64,000 bases of DNA from Symbiodinium microadriaticum (GCA_001939145.1 LSRX01000007.1:888850-952849), one strand, 5' to 3'. Shown: positions 10,001 to 18,068, counted from the stretch's first letter. Numbers and translations: made by a program. Notes: generated by a model from the letters alone, not told the origin.

Positions 10001-12661
10001 GGGAAGAAGGATCCGTCGAGTGACTTCCCTGTTGCAGAAGAACCAGCTTCTAGTTCTTCTGGGCCTGCGGTTCCTGGTTTGCCTGTGACTGAGGGGGAAT
10101 TTCCCATTCAGCAAACCCCACTCCCGGAACCCACCCAGGAACCTCCGGTGCCGGATGCGGACGGCGACAGCGACGATACCGATGCTACTGTTGACTACCG
10201 TGACCGTGACGATAGCCTGCTTGCGCTTGCTGTTGGTGACCAGGATGTGTTGATCCGCTTGCCGTCGGACTTCAAGGTTGATCCTTCGTTTGTTCCGTTG
10301 GATGGTGACGGGTTTGCGTCTTGGTTAACCAAGCAGGATAAGGTTAAGGCCGGTACTGTCACTCCGGCGATGCAGCAGAAGTACGCGAAGGAAATTCGCG
10401 CTGCTAAGTTGGAGGAGTTCAAGTCTTACTTGGACAATGACGCTATTCGCCTCACCGACCGCCGCAAGCTTGGTCGCGATGTCAATTTTCTTACCGGTCG
10501 TTGGGTTCTCACTGTGAAGGTTGACAAGAACGGATTCTTTTCCAAGTTCAAAGCGCGTTGGGTTTGTCGTGGTTTTCAGGATAAGTTTGCCTGGGACCAG
10601 CAAACTGACAGCCCTACCGCGACTCGGTACGGTTTCCGTTTGGTTGCGCAGTGTGCTGCTAATCACTATTGGGACCTGTTTCATCTTGATCTCAAGACCG
10701 CATTTCTTCAGGGGGAACACTACAATCTGTCATCCCGATCGGTTGTCGTTCAGTTGCCTCCAGACATTGGCTTGCCACCTTGGATGGTTGGTCTTTGCCT
10801 TCGTCCGGTCTATGGTCTGAACGATGCACCTCGGAGATGGTGGAATCGATTGGATAAGTTTCTCCGATCTGTTGGTTTGGAACCGACTCGTGCTGACCGA
10901 TGCACTTATGTCGCATACGACGGCATCGAAGGCAAGAAGGACAAGAGCTACCTTTCGTCGGGAAGCTTCTCCTTAGAGAAGGAACCCGAACCAGAGCCTT
11001 CTGGTCATCTTAAGGATCTTGCCCTTCATGCTATGTCATGCTACGCATACGATGAAGAAAGTCGGTCAACTTCCGACCGTGCGGAAGTGAGATCCTACAT
11101 GTCTTGTCAGGACATTGCTCAATGCTTTAACACCGAAACCAAGAAGATGGTCGACTATGCTTGGAGACCAGTGACCGATGGGAAGCTTCTGGGTTTCTTG
11201 GGCAGTATCGCGTGTAAGAAGAGAGGGTGGTTCCCTTATGAGAATGGCCATGCATTGGTTTCTCATCGAGCCAAAGCTCTCCGTGGTCCGGATCCTACTT
11301 ACAAGGTGAAGGACTATCCTTACCGTGTCTCGATGATCCTCCGCAAGGGCACTTGGTGGATTGTTGAGAGAGCCCATGATCTGAGACAAGAGAACAAACC
11401 CTGCTACCTTGAAGAAGAAGCAGAGGTTTTGGTCTCTTTGTTCTTACCAGAGAAGGCTTCCTACAAGGTTGAAAGTCTCTCGGAACTTTCTCCGGAGCTT
11501 GTCGATCAGTTGCTTGAACACTTTGTTGATCCTGTGCATGGTAGTCCCAGCAAAGGCCGAAAGACAGTTGGAGTTATGAGTCTTCACGTGGATGATCTCA
11601 TCATCAGTGGGACTGAGAAGTTCTTAACCTGGTTTCTCAAGAAGATCAGGGAACACTTCACTGTTGGCCACGAGGACAAAAACGACTTGACATTCACAGG
11701 GCAGCGTGTTTGTTGGGTTAATGATGCTCAGGGCAACAAGAAGTATATTTCCATCGATCAGAAGCTGTGTGTGTCTGAACTTGAAGAGATTGTTATACCG
11801 AAGCACCTCAAGGATGGTGATGCTTGTGACAAGGCTCTTCATACGTCCTACCGATCCTTGCTCGGGAGCATTAACTGGTTGCAGTCTAGAACACAGTTCC
11901 AGGCTTGTTACCAGTTCTCTCGTTTGGCTTCAGCTTCAGCAGCTCCTACCGTTGCTCATTGCAAAGAGTTGAACAAGTTGTGTCGACAGATTCGCGGTGA
12001 AACGGTCGAGTTGAGAGTTTGGCCTGTCAAAGGTTCGCCCAGGATTTTAGGCATTCCCGATGCAGCCTTTAGGAACAACAGCGACAAATCGTCCCAGAGG
12101 GCGATGACTATTTTTATTGCTGATGAGAGGGTCAAGAATCGAAGAGACACCCGAGGCTCTTTGGTCTTCTTCGAATCCACTAAAATCAAACGAACGACCC
12201 TTAGCACTACTGTCGCTGAACTGTACGCTCTGATGAAGTGTTTTGGAACCTGTCAAATGCTCCGGGGTTTGTGGAAGGATATAAGCGGGTTGGATGCTGA
12301 AATTCACATTCGCACCGATGCGAACAATCTTGTGTCCACTGCTTCGACCACGCACTCTCCGGAACAACAGGAAACAATTCACATGATTCAGATGCTGAGG
12401 AAGGAAGCGTGCTCGGGAGCTATTGCTGACCTTTCTCACGTGCGTACCGAACACTGCCTTTCTGACTGTCTCACGAAACGAAGTGCTAATCCTAGAAACC
12501 TCCTGAACTCTGTTCAAACGGGATGGTTGAAGGAAATCGACTCGCACCCTCCGTTTCGCAGCATGATTGAGCACAAGGCATTTATGAACTCATGGCTTCT
12601 TAAGGAGTTTCCAGTTCTTGCGTCTGTACAACATGTCATGTTCATGCAGGAGAGACTGTGA
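7001..12661 (+). CDS. pol: Pol polyprotein: integrase, reverse transcriptase, RNase H (copia order)
   Basis: The ORF lies in the -1 frame relative to gag. Its frame is open from 6929 (TAG at 6926-6928), giving 76 nt of overlap. No ATG is present near its start (the first in-frame ATG is near 7049), so frameshifting or reinitiation is likely. Integrase: an H/H and CRVC zinc motif at residues 10-50, then D76, D134 and E167 as the catalytic triad. Residues about 360-760 are unidentified. A proline/acidic linker spans about 765-1055 and contains hairpins. RT runs from about residue 1130 to 1600, with catalytic HVDD at 1530-1532 instead of the usual YVDD. About 220 extra residues separate the RT motif near residue 1304 from HVDD. 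RNase H follows, with D near 1687 (IPDAAF), E near 1739 (VAELYAL) and D near 1772 (IRTDANN). It is uninterrupted and likely active. Confidence 0.93.
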   Translation: MNDEVELYKLHVKHYHMSPAQFRRRTSMLGLPGEIYDKYDRIFRTCRVCSTSVPTPPRARVAGLRASSFGDLIFVDHEEIKFGSKAYLALVIIDGATNLLWATALTSLEAPETLNAFRQWNEENNCIPKGIVGDQAFFTDQFMSYYKFHGITPYPCGPRTPWPNRAETAVRLFKRTWSIMAKALADEGYAEKVTVRQAVKKVAWARNCQLTVSGYSPLEIATGRRPPDLLDVETCSPEQLSVNPSSEDRTTLELQRIALRAHQEARQAIDLRKDLARRVMPSDGPYKKGDRVFVWHKDESKKKSEGVWVRGVVVSQEGAMVLVEVHRAVLRVNQSKVRRDHDPWHDVAIPLKSGDDSRRSSSEEALDDIGDKILQDAGKDVVFSTCYEHEICYHTLTSGKSDFVEISPHLTGLTACVCHSGNTASSPILFGDWNSKTLQSSIADAWKVILMGEPDHIVIHPVVPAEWPKKAARAFWHFCAEVCRWQDDRECFVTVIHPSRTGFFSSQCSRSLKWRPNLSLVTFRNQGEQLHGELSFLTNLSEGSLDRLESLTEGYDSKDLFDPRFAVLLSHCVSRHRHSDSRQGFLFEDIFEDFEDGALCSLCLRSERNAEALSVLPSSEEYSLLSNNSKGKLPRSLHFVAPQRFVTSSLVQTLSYIDKLLPGTELEVHTTTSSDAVTLRPMMKNVRVLTLPYLEFEYCNVYRGTFGKTLPVIHRHPDAVVILWNPGDHDHVFFVTIAQLLPCLQDMTADHWSMIVFWNEAKGSAARRGPDVGLDFTDQPAPAPELPQPPTNDENGDYPGYEDPHADMPVDDEDMPPQSQQPEPDLDDDPIELGSGGPPPPAPPGGGAFVPVPDGDDDDLDMPFDPDDHGGNDPPGGGPLGPGPGFGPSPDEPPVQMEYHDEAPPPGGPPGAPGAVPQFSNPDQVLSPPMPWPAPATPIVPVPIPPHPQFPLPQSLRPPSPRNVAPTRARAAHPDDVSKAKARAAQPVGPPVVLLPGQSAGKKDPSSDFPVAEEPASSSSGPAVPGLPVTEGEFPIQQTPLPEPTQEPPVPDADGDSDDTDATVDYRDRDDSLLALAVGDQDVLIRLPSDFKVDPSFVPLDGDGFASWLTKQDKVKAGTVTPAMQQKYAKEIRAAKLEEFKSYLDNDAIRLTDRRKLGRDVNFLTGRWVLTVKVDKNGFFSKFKARWVCRGFQDKFAWDQQTDSPTATRYGFRLVAQCAANHYWDLFHLDLKTAFLQGEHYNLSSRSVVVQLPPDIGLPPWMVGLCLRPVYGLNDAPRRWWNRLDKFLRSVGLEPTRADRCTYVAYDGIEGKKDKSYLSSGSFSLEKEPEPEPSGHLKDLALHAMSCYAYDEESRSTSDRAEVRSYMSCQDIAQCFNTETKKMVDYAWRPVTDGKLLGFLGSIACKKRGWFPYENGHALVSHRAKALRGPDPTYKVKDYPYRVSMILRKGTWWIVERAHDLRQENKPCYLEEEAEVLVSLFLPEKASYKVESLSELSPELVDQLLEHFVDPVHGSPSKGRKTVGVMSLHVDDLIISGTEKFLTWFLKKIREHFTVGHEDKNDLTFTGQRVCWVNDAQGNKKYISIDQKLCVSELEEIVIPKHLKDGDACDKALHTSYRSLLGSINWLQSRTQFQACYQFSRLASASAAPTVAHCKELNKLCRQIRGETVELRVWPVKGSPRILGIPDAAFRNNSDKSSQRAMTIFIADERVKNRRDTRGSLVFFESTKIKRTTLSTTVAELYALMKCFGTCQMLRGLWKDISGLDAEIHIRTDANNLVSTASTTHSPEQQETIHMIQMLRKEACSGAIADLSHVRTEHCLSDCLTKRSANPRNLLNSVQTGWLKEIDSHPPFRSMIEHKAFMNSWLLKEFPVLASVQHVMFMQERL
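8069..8100 (+). repeat. Hairpin 4 (in pol)
   Basis: Outer TCGAG/CTCGA, internal loop ACG/GCA, inner CTCCTC/GAGGAG, loop CTCT. Encodes RRSSSEEAL, just downstream of the integrase. Confidence 0.88.
9531..9560 (+). repeat. Hairpin 5 (in pol linker)
   Basis: Outer CCGG/CCGG, internal loop AGG/GTA, inner CGGTGC/GTGCCG with two G.T pairs, loop CTTT. Encodes GGGAFVPVP. Confidence 0.8.
9623..9654 (+). repeat. Hairpin 6 (in pol linker)
   Basis: Outer CCAGG/CCTGG, internal loop AGG/GGA, inner CGGTCC/GGACCG, loop CTTA. Encodes GGGPLGPGP. The inner stem is the same as hairpin 3 but the outer stem differs. Confidence 0.9.
10958..10989 (+). repeat. Hairpin 7 (inside the RT insertion)
   Basis: Outer TCGGG/CCCGA, internal loop AAG/GAA, inner CTTCTC/GAGAAG, loop CTTA. 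Encodes GSFSLEKEP within the extra segment that precedes the RT HVDD motif. Confidence 0.9.
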
Positions 12662-12816
12662 GTGTGAGCTGTCAGTGCAGTGCAGTGCAGTGCATGTCAT
12701 TCCTTGCTTGAAGAGTTGTTGGTCTCTTTTTAAATTTGTGCCTGCATTGCTCAAATCAGCTGGTTCAAAACTTAGTGCGAAAGTAAGCCCACATACTTCT
12801 CCACTTAGTTTCCAGC
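12662..12816 (+). other. Pol-ORF3 intergenic segment with possible trans-splice acceptor
   Basis: This 155-nt spacer holds a short GCAGT tandem run (about 12673-12695) and the 18-nt direct repeat at 12727-12744. Just before the ORF3 ATG there is a pyrimidine-rich stretch with AGs (TTCTCCACTTAG, TTTCCAG). That is the kind of acceptor to which dinoflagellates add a spliced leader, so ORF3 may be made from its own trans-spliced mRNA. This is inference. Confidence 0.4.
12727..12744 (+). repeat. 18-nt direct repeat, copy 1
   Basis: TTTTTAAATTTGTGCCTG. An identical copy lies at 18551-18568, two bases before the 3' LTR. The pair brackets ORF3. Confidence 0.85.
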
Positions 12817-15800
12817 ATGGCTGCGGCGTCCCATGCAGATGCTTCTCATGGGTCAGAGCCACGCACTGCCGGGGGAAGCTCCTCCTTTGAGGAGGTACCC
12901 CCAGGCGCTGTGCAGAAATACTGGACACCAAACATTGGTTGCAATATTCGCATCAGTTTGGCTACTGGTATTCCGGAATACGACGAGTATGTCAAATCCA
13001 TTTCTTGGGCTACCCGCCGTGGGCTCCGTAATTGCGGAGGTGACGGCAGGGTTGGTTATTTTGGCAGCCAAGCTCGGAAGTATCCCAAGGCTATTTTGCC
13101 ACAGATGATTAAGTTGAGGCCAGACAGTGTCCCGCTGTATCCTGGACACGAGGAGAAATCAGCATACTTCCCATTTGGGGAGACAGCTGTTACCGATCTC
13201 CTCGAAGGACAGCTTGCGTTTTTGCATCATGTCCGATCCTATGAGGAGGCCCATCCTGGAACGCGATTCATGCAGAGGAACCTCTGCTGGAAGTTCGAGT
13301 TCCTCAATTGCTGCATTGGAAGTCTTCCAAAGGAGCAGCTGGATGAGATCTCCTCAGAGATCAACGCAGTCGTCCAACTTGGGGGATCGCCGAATAGCTG
13401 GGCTGTTCGTAGCAGCAAGGCTATGTCGAAGGCTCTTCGGCACACCCCGATCATCAAGTTGGGCCACTATCTGGAAGCTTCAATGGAGCAGCTGGAGAAG
13501 CACACGTCCCTCAAGCCTTTCAGTTGGGAGCCACGAAAGTTTTTCTCTTTCTTGATGGCGAACAGCAAAGGCCGTTTCCAGACGTGGATAGCACCAGCGG
13601 CATGCTCCTACAAACGCTTTTTGGATTGGGACTTCGTTGTCGGGATTTCGGCCATTCAGGGGCACAGTCGCGTGCCCGAGCAAGTCTCGGAAGCCGCTCA
13701 GGGCGAGAAACTTACACTGGCTCGTGCTCGAGAGTTGGGCTACATTTTCCATGCCACGGACAATGCCAACTATGAGAGCATTAAGAGCAATGGGCTCTCA
13801 ATCCGTGCCACGCGTAAGGGATGGCAGCGTCATCGTGTTGCTATCCACTTCACTTACGCAGGAGGCACCGAGAGCCCTGGGCCAGGTACAGTGATTCGTT
13901 ATGGTGCCAATACGTTCTATGCAAGGCTGGACTACGAGTCCTTCTTTAACCACGGCCATGAATTGTTTCTTACAGACAATGGTGTGGTGCTTTGCTACCA
14001 GGACATTGCGCCCATGTACCTCACGTTTCACTACAGGCCGCCTCACGAGCAGGACCCTGGTGGACTCAAACATGAGGAGAAACAGCGTGCGGCCGGAGTA
14101 AGCTCTTCCTTTGAAGAGGAAACTCCATCGGCTGCCGCTGACTCTTCTGAGCCCACGGGAGGCTCCCCATCTGGGGAGGAACCCGTAAGGCGAGTCCAGC
14201 AGAAGGCCATGCCGAAGAAGAAGGCGAAGGCTAAGGCATCTACGGATGCTGAGTCCGCCACGGGAGGCTCCCCCTCTGGGGAGGTACCCGTGGTAGATGA
14301 AGCCGCGCTACGTCGACTCATTCGAGAAGACGAACTTCGTGAGGAAGCGGCCCGTCGCCCTACGACTTCCGAGGGTACCGCTCGGTATGCGTATGAGGCA
14401 GGCGACACCGTCCATGGACGAGTGGATGCTACGCGTCTCCAGCAGGAGGAGGAGTTGCGGGACATCATCCAGAAGGCGAGGTACAATCCGTGGCACTTCT
14501 TTCACCACGGGTTGCTCCACCGCAAGGATCAGTCTGGGAACAAGATGTATGCTCCCTACGGGGACGCATTGGTGAAGACTACACCGTTCAGTTCCCTGCC
14601 GACTGACATGCGGAAGCTTCTGGGTTCCGAGTACAACTGGACGTCCTGGTGTTGCCACCCTTTGAGTGGCTATGGCGTCCATTTCTTCCTCAAGGGCTTC
14701 GAGTTGGGGAAGATGCAGGGCAACATGCTATTGGAGCTCAACATCAAGGCGAAGGCTTACACGGATGGTTACAAATCACCCTTTGACCAAGGTCAGGGCA
14801 ATGATCCGTCTACTATCCTTACAGACCTTCAGCATGCTGAGCACCGTGAGTTCGCCCCGCTCTTCGCCGAGATTGGCTTCAAAAATCCTGAGGACTCAGA
14901 TTCCAGGTCAAAGAAGCCGAAGCCCGACGACCCCGACTATGCCATCAAGCTCGCTCTGCACAATGCTTTCTGTTTGGAAAGGGATGTGTGGACTGAGCTC
15001 AAGGCGATTCGGAAGGATTTTTCCACGGTCGTCGCAGCGGTCTCCCAGGCCTACGGGCCAGACTTCTTTGGATACATCCAAAAGCATTGGGAGAATCTCG
15101 ACATCAGGCGTCAATACAAAATCAACACCCCCGAAGGTCATATTCTGTTTGACTCTTCGTTGAGGGAGCGTTGGAATGCGCCTTTGGTCCTCGCCGCTAT
15201 CGACAAACAGTTCAAGTCTATGGGAGTTGGTTCTTTCACCTCGACCTTCGGGAAAAAGGCCCACTCTGACCTGATTGCCTACGAGGCCCTTCGAGCCAAG
15301 CGCGAGAAGGAGGTCGACGAACTGTATACGCGGCCCTTTGAGGATCTGGTTGTCGAGGAATTCATCAGCAACCTCCCAGTGCCGACGATCGAAGAGGTGG
15401 ATGTTCCGATGGAACAAGCTGGTGGCTCTGCTGACGCTGCTCCGGCGGACTCCTCATTTGAGGAGATGGCCGGGGTGGAAGAGGCAAAACAAGAGCCAGA
15501 TTCCGCAGCACCTATGGATGTTGATGATGTACCTATGGACACCGAGGCACCAGGAGGCTCTTCCTTTGAAGAGGTACCTGCTGCTAAGGAGGAGGATACT
15601 ACGGTTCCACCTGTTCAACATTCTGATGATCCTACTGGTCCGGAATCTTCCAGCGCCAACACCGCGGGTCACCCGGGAAGCTCTCCCTCTGGAGAGGCAC
15701 CCATACCAGAGATGAATTTCTCTGCAGATGCTTCTAAAGATCAAGACAACACCTATGAGCAGGGCATCTGGGGTAAGACCAAAACCCGCGTTGATCCAAA

Positions 15801-17859
15801 GGCGTTTGAGTCCAAAGCCACTGCCGATGCGGAGGAGAAGAATGAGCAGGCCTTCGAAAGGTATTCGGGTGAGAAGGAGAAGGAGACTCTCTCCGATACC
15901 TCCGACTTCATGCACTTCCATGATTCCCATCACCTGAAGGAAAGGATGAGCCCGCTCATGAGACTCTCCGAGCAGATTCACGGCTATGGCAAATGCGGAC
16001 TCTACCATGACGATATCCGCCTCGATAAGATCAATGGCTTCAAGGTGCAGCACATGTTTTTCCGTCAGCAAGCACCGAATCATCCTCACATGAAGTTCAA
16101 CTTTGCTGAGGAGGATCTGATGGATAGTGTTAACCAAATGGAGCCGATCTATGATCGTCGAACATCCAAGATGAACGTGGTGTTTCGAACGGGAGACTAT
16201 CGAAGCACCCTCGACGACAAGGAAATGGCACGTGCTTCCACTGCTCGCGAACAAGCCTTGGAGCTGAATCAGCAGCTTCTGGAACGGCTCCGTGAGCTGA
16301 ACAAGAGCCGCCGATCTGCAAGCCGAGAAGAATTGATGAACGCTATGTTGCATTATTTCTTGGCTGTTGGCGTGGACGACGGGGATCTCGGGGACCTCTC
16401 ACTTGAGAGGATGCCGAAACCTATCGGTCCTGCCGAAGAGGGGCCAGTCCCTATCTATAACAGCAGATCGAAGTACACGGCTCTGGTTCTCAATTTGGGA
16501 AGCTTTGCTCGCAACAGGAAGCGCTCAGCACCTTCAACTTTCTCGAACATCATCGACTACGACGATTCGGGTGAAAGTGTTGGCCTTCTTTTGAAGAGCA
16601 TCGCACATGCCAAGGCACATTTGTTCTTGTTGTGCGAAGCCGGCGAGCTCAATGAGCGTGAACTCGATTTCCTGCACCGTCGTGGATGGCAGACGCAAAG
16701 GAATCCAAATGGGGAGTTATTGGTCGGATGCAGAACCAATAATAAGGATTCTTCCATGGCCATGTTGGCAGGCTCCACACTTGTGGGGGTAGCCCATGAC
16801 CACTTGCCGTTGACGTATATGATCGTCGACATCAAGCAAGGGAAGACACTTCCTTTTGGTTCGCAGGGATCAGGTACGATGCGCAACCAAGTCCCCAAGT
16901 CGTCCTTAACGGCGCCGCTCACCAGAGCAGGCATGAACTCAATGAGAGTTTGTGTCTTCCATCTGAGCTCACAGGTGGCTTCTGGACAGGTGAGCCTCCC
17001 ACATGAGGCCCTGGCGAGCATGTTCATCGACTGCTTGTTTTATCAAGTGGATTTCATTGGGGGCGACCCCAACATGGCCCTTTACAGATATGGTGGCACA
17101 AAACAGGGCTCGATGGACATACAGGGTGGCATGTATCAGAGTGTCATCACGTACTTGCTCGACGGTTGGAGAGAATCACCGCGGGTTATGCCGTTTTGCA
17201 TTCCCCGTGCGCAGCATTGCAGCGCAAACAGTCTCCTTCTTCTGAAGCAGTATGAGGATGCTCTGGGTGGCCAACCTTACAAACATTGCCCAAAGACAGA
17301 TTGGAATACGTTTCCTGGCCTCGATCCTATGGTTGCTACCGTTTTGGAATGGGGTCATTCGTTGACCGATGATGAGTGGGCAGAGTTTCCAGAGGACACC
17401 AAGGAGTTCAAACTGAGCGTGTCCGAGTGGCTTCTCAACTCCACCTCAGCCAACTACCTCTTGAAGGACACGGATCACGATTCTCATACGCCGCTCCTGC
17501 TGACTGTCAATTCGACAAACTTTTCTGCTGGACGTGCACGACAGATGAATCGGAATCCAGACACACTTCAAGAGAAGGCTGAGCGGAGGAAACAGCGGCA
17601 GAAGGAGAACAAAGCTCGTGGTTCTGCTGGAGCAGCATCGTCAACTGACCCAAGCTCTCCCCCTAGAGAGGCAGGGTCTGGTGCAAGCTCTGGTGGCGCT
17701 ACAGCCTCTGGTTCACAACGTCCTGCTGAACCCGCTGATCCTCCCAGTGGAAAGTCATCTGGCAAGGGAAGCAAAGGCAGCAAAGGAGAGAAAGGAGGCA
17801 AGTCCTCCAAGGGCAAAGAGAAAGGAGGCAAGTCCTCCAGAGGCTATGGAAAACGCTGA
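12817..17859 (+). CDS. ORF3: Tpt1/KptA-like RNA 2'-phosphotransferase fused to an EEP nuclease-like domain
   Basis: 1680 aa from the ATG at 12817. Residues about 195-405 resemble the Tpt1/KptA family, NAD-dependent enzymes that remove the splice-junction 2'-phosphate from tRNA. Visible motifs are LRH at 207-209, QGHS at 281-284, HAT at 312-314, HRVAIHF at 339-345 and a late NGVVL. The arginine usual in RAxQGHS is serine (ISAIQGHS), so activity is not certain. Residues about 520-860 are unrecognised. Residues about 1215-1565 resemble the endonuclease/exonuclease/phosphatase fold: N1226, E1274, H1382, GGDPN at 1415-1419 and DSHTPLL at 1555-1561. The tail is K/G/S-rich. Nine hairpins lie inside, mostly in linkers. 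The ORF belongs to the element, being inside the LTRs and carrying the same hairpins. The role is inferred to be processing RNA or DNA ends during replication or tRNA-primer handling. Confidence 0.8.
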   Translation: MAAASHADASHGSEPRTAGGSSSFEEVPPGAVQKYWTPNIGCNIRISLATGIPEYDEYVKSISWATRRGLRNCGGDGRVGYFGSQARKYPKAILPQMIKLRPDSVPLYPGHEEKSAYFPFGETAVTDLLEGQLAFLHHVRSYEEAHPGTRFMQRNLCWKFEFLNCCIGSLPKEQLDEISSEINAVVQLGGSPNSWAVRSSKAMSKALRHTPIIKLGHYLEASMEQLEKHTSLKPFSWEPRKFFSFLMANSKGRFQTWIAPAACSYKRFLDWDFVVGISAIQGHSRVPEQVSEAAQGEKLTLARARELGYIFHATDNANYESIKSNGLSIRATRKGWQRHRVAIHFTYAGGTESPGPGTVIRYGANTFYARLDYESFFNHGHELFLTDNGVVLCYQDIAPMYLTFHYRPPHEQDPGGLKHEEKQRAAGVSSSFEEETPSAAADSSEPTGGSPSGEEPVRRVQQKAMPKKKAKAKASTDAESATGGSPSGEVPVVDEAALRRLIREDELREEAARRPTTSEGTARYAYEAGDTVHGRVDATRLQQEEELRDIIQKARYNPWHFFHHGLLHRKDQSGNKMYAPYGDALVKTTPFSSLPTDMRKLLGSEYNWTSWCCHPLSGYGVHFFLKGFELGKMQGNMLLELNIKAKAYTDGYKSPFDQGQGNDPSTILTDLQHAEHREFAPLFAEIGFKNPEDSDSRSKKPKPDDPDYAIKLALHNAFCLERDVWTELKAIRKDFSTVVAAVSQAYGPDFFGYIQKHWENLDIRRQYKINTPEGHILFDSSLRERWNAPLVLAAIDKQFKSMGVGSFTSTFGKKAHSDLIAYEALRAKREKEVDELYTRPFEDLVVEEFISNLPVPTIEEVDVPMEQAGGSADAAPADSSFEEMAGVEEAKQEPDSAAPMDVDDVPMDTEAPGGSSFEEVPAAKEEDTTVPPVQHSDDPTGPESSSANTAGHPGSSPSGEAPIPEMNFSADASKDQDNTYEQGIWGKTKTRVDPKAFESKATADAEEKNEQAFERYSGEKEKETLSDTSDFMHFHDSHHLKERMSPLMRLSEQIHGYGKCGLYHDDIRLDKINGFKVQHMFFRQQAPNHPHMKFNFAEEDLMDSVNQMEPIYDRRTSKMNVVFRTGDYRSTLDDKEMARASTAREQALELNQQLLERLRELNKSRRSASREELMNAMLHYFLAVGVDDGDLGDLSLERMPKPIGPAEEGPVPIYNSRSKYTALVLNLGSFARNRKRSAPSTFSNIIDYDDSGESVGLLLKSIAHAKAHLFLLCEAGELNERELDFLHRRGWQTQRNPNGELLVGCRTNNKDSSMAMLAGSTLVGVAHDHLPLTYMIVDIKQGKTLPFGSQGSGTMRNQVPKSSLTAPLTRAGMNSMRVCVFHLSSQVASGQVSLPHEALASMFIDCLFYQVDFIGGDPNMALYRYGGTKQGSMDIQGGMYQSVITYLLDGWRESPRVMPFCIPRAQHCSANSLLLLKQYEDALGGQPYKHCPKTDWNTFPGLDPMVATVLEWGHSLTDDEWAEFPEDTKEFKLSVSEWLLNSTSANYLLKDTDHDSHTPLLLTVNSTNFSAGRARQMNRNPDTLQEKAERRKQRQKENKARGSAGAASSTDPSSPPREAGSGASSGGATASGSQRPAEPADPPSGKSSGKGSKGSKGEKGGKSSKGKEKGGKSSRGYGKR
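12871..12902 (+). repeat. Hairpin 8 (ORF3)
   Basis: Outer GGGGG/CCCCC, internal loop AAG/GTA, inner CTCCTC/GAGGAG, loop CTTT. Encodes GGSSSFEEVPP near the N-terminus. Confidence 0.9.
14095..14126 (+). repeat. Hairpin 9 (ORF3)
   Basis: Outer GGAGT/ACTCC, internal loop AAG/GAA, inner CTCTTC/GAAGAG, loop CTTT. It follows the Tpt1-like domain. Confidence 0.9.
14155..14186 (+). repeat. Hairpin 10 (ORF3)
   Basis: Outer ACGGG/CCCGT, internal loop AGG/GAA, inner CTCCCC/GGGGAG, loop ATCT. Encodes TGGSPSGEEPV. Confidence 0.92.
14260..14291 (+). repeat. Hairpin 11 (ORF3)
   Basis: Outer ACGGG/CCCGT, internal loop AGG/GTA, inner CTCCCC/GGGGAG, loop CTCT. It is the nearest relative of hairpin 10, about 105 nt away. 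Confidence 0.92.
15442..15473 (+). repeat. Hairpin 12 (ORF3)
   Basis: Outer CCGGC/GCCGG, internal loop GGA/ATG, inner CTCCTC/GAGGAG, loop ATTT. The edge mismatches are G.G then A.A, the reverse order of most copies but still identical purines. Confidence 0.88.
15551..15580 (+). repeat. Hairpin 13 (ORF3)
   Basis: Outer CAGG/CCTG, internal loop AGG/GTA, inner CTCTTC/GAAGAG, loop CTTT. Confidence 0.9.
15675..15702 (+). repeat. Hairpin 14 (ORF3)
   Basis: Outer GGG/CCC, internal loop AAG/GCA, inner CTCTCC/GGAGAG, loop CTCT. Confidence 0.88.
16388..16417 (+). repeat. Hairpin 15 (ORF3)
   Basis: Outer TCGG/CCGA, internal loop GGA/ATG, inner CCTCTC/GAGAGG, loop ACTT. Encodes GDLSLERMP ahead of the EEP-like domain. 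Confidence 0.82.
17647..17678 (+). repeat. Hairpin 16 (ORF3)
   Basis: Outer GACCC/GGGTC, internal loop AAG/GCA, inner CTCTCC/AGAGAG with one C.A mismatch next to the loop CCCT. The outer stem has purine and pyrimidine arms swapped relative to other copies, yet it still pairs. Confidence 0.78.
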
Positions 17860-18068
17860 CTAGATGGGGATGAAGAGTCTTCTTCGTCGGAGACTCCTCC
17901 TCCTCGACCTCCACCAACTCGAACGTTTTCTGCTTCGCGTCACCAACCTGAATTTGTTTTTCGGGGAGCTCCTTCGTCGACTATTCCTCGAGGGAGATGG
18001 CGTAATCGTGATTGGGATGACGATATCGAGGTGGCAGACTAGTTGTTTTCCTTTTACGACTTTAATAC

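Noticed and set aside
10035..10061. Stem CAGAAGAAC / GTTCTTCTG in pol
   Set aside because: A good 9-bp stem, but it lacks the family architecture (9-nt loop, no internal loop). It may be chance.
12047..12574. 175-codon minus-strand ORF antisense to RNase H
   Set aside because: Shadow of the pol coding frame.
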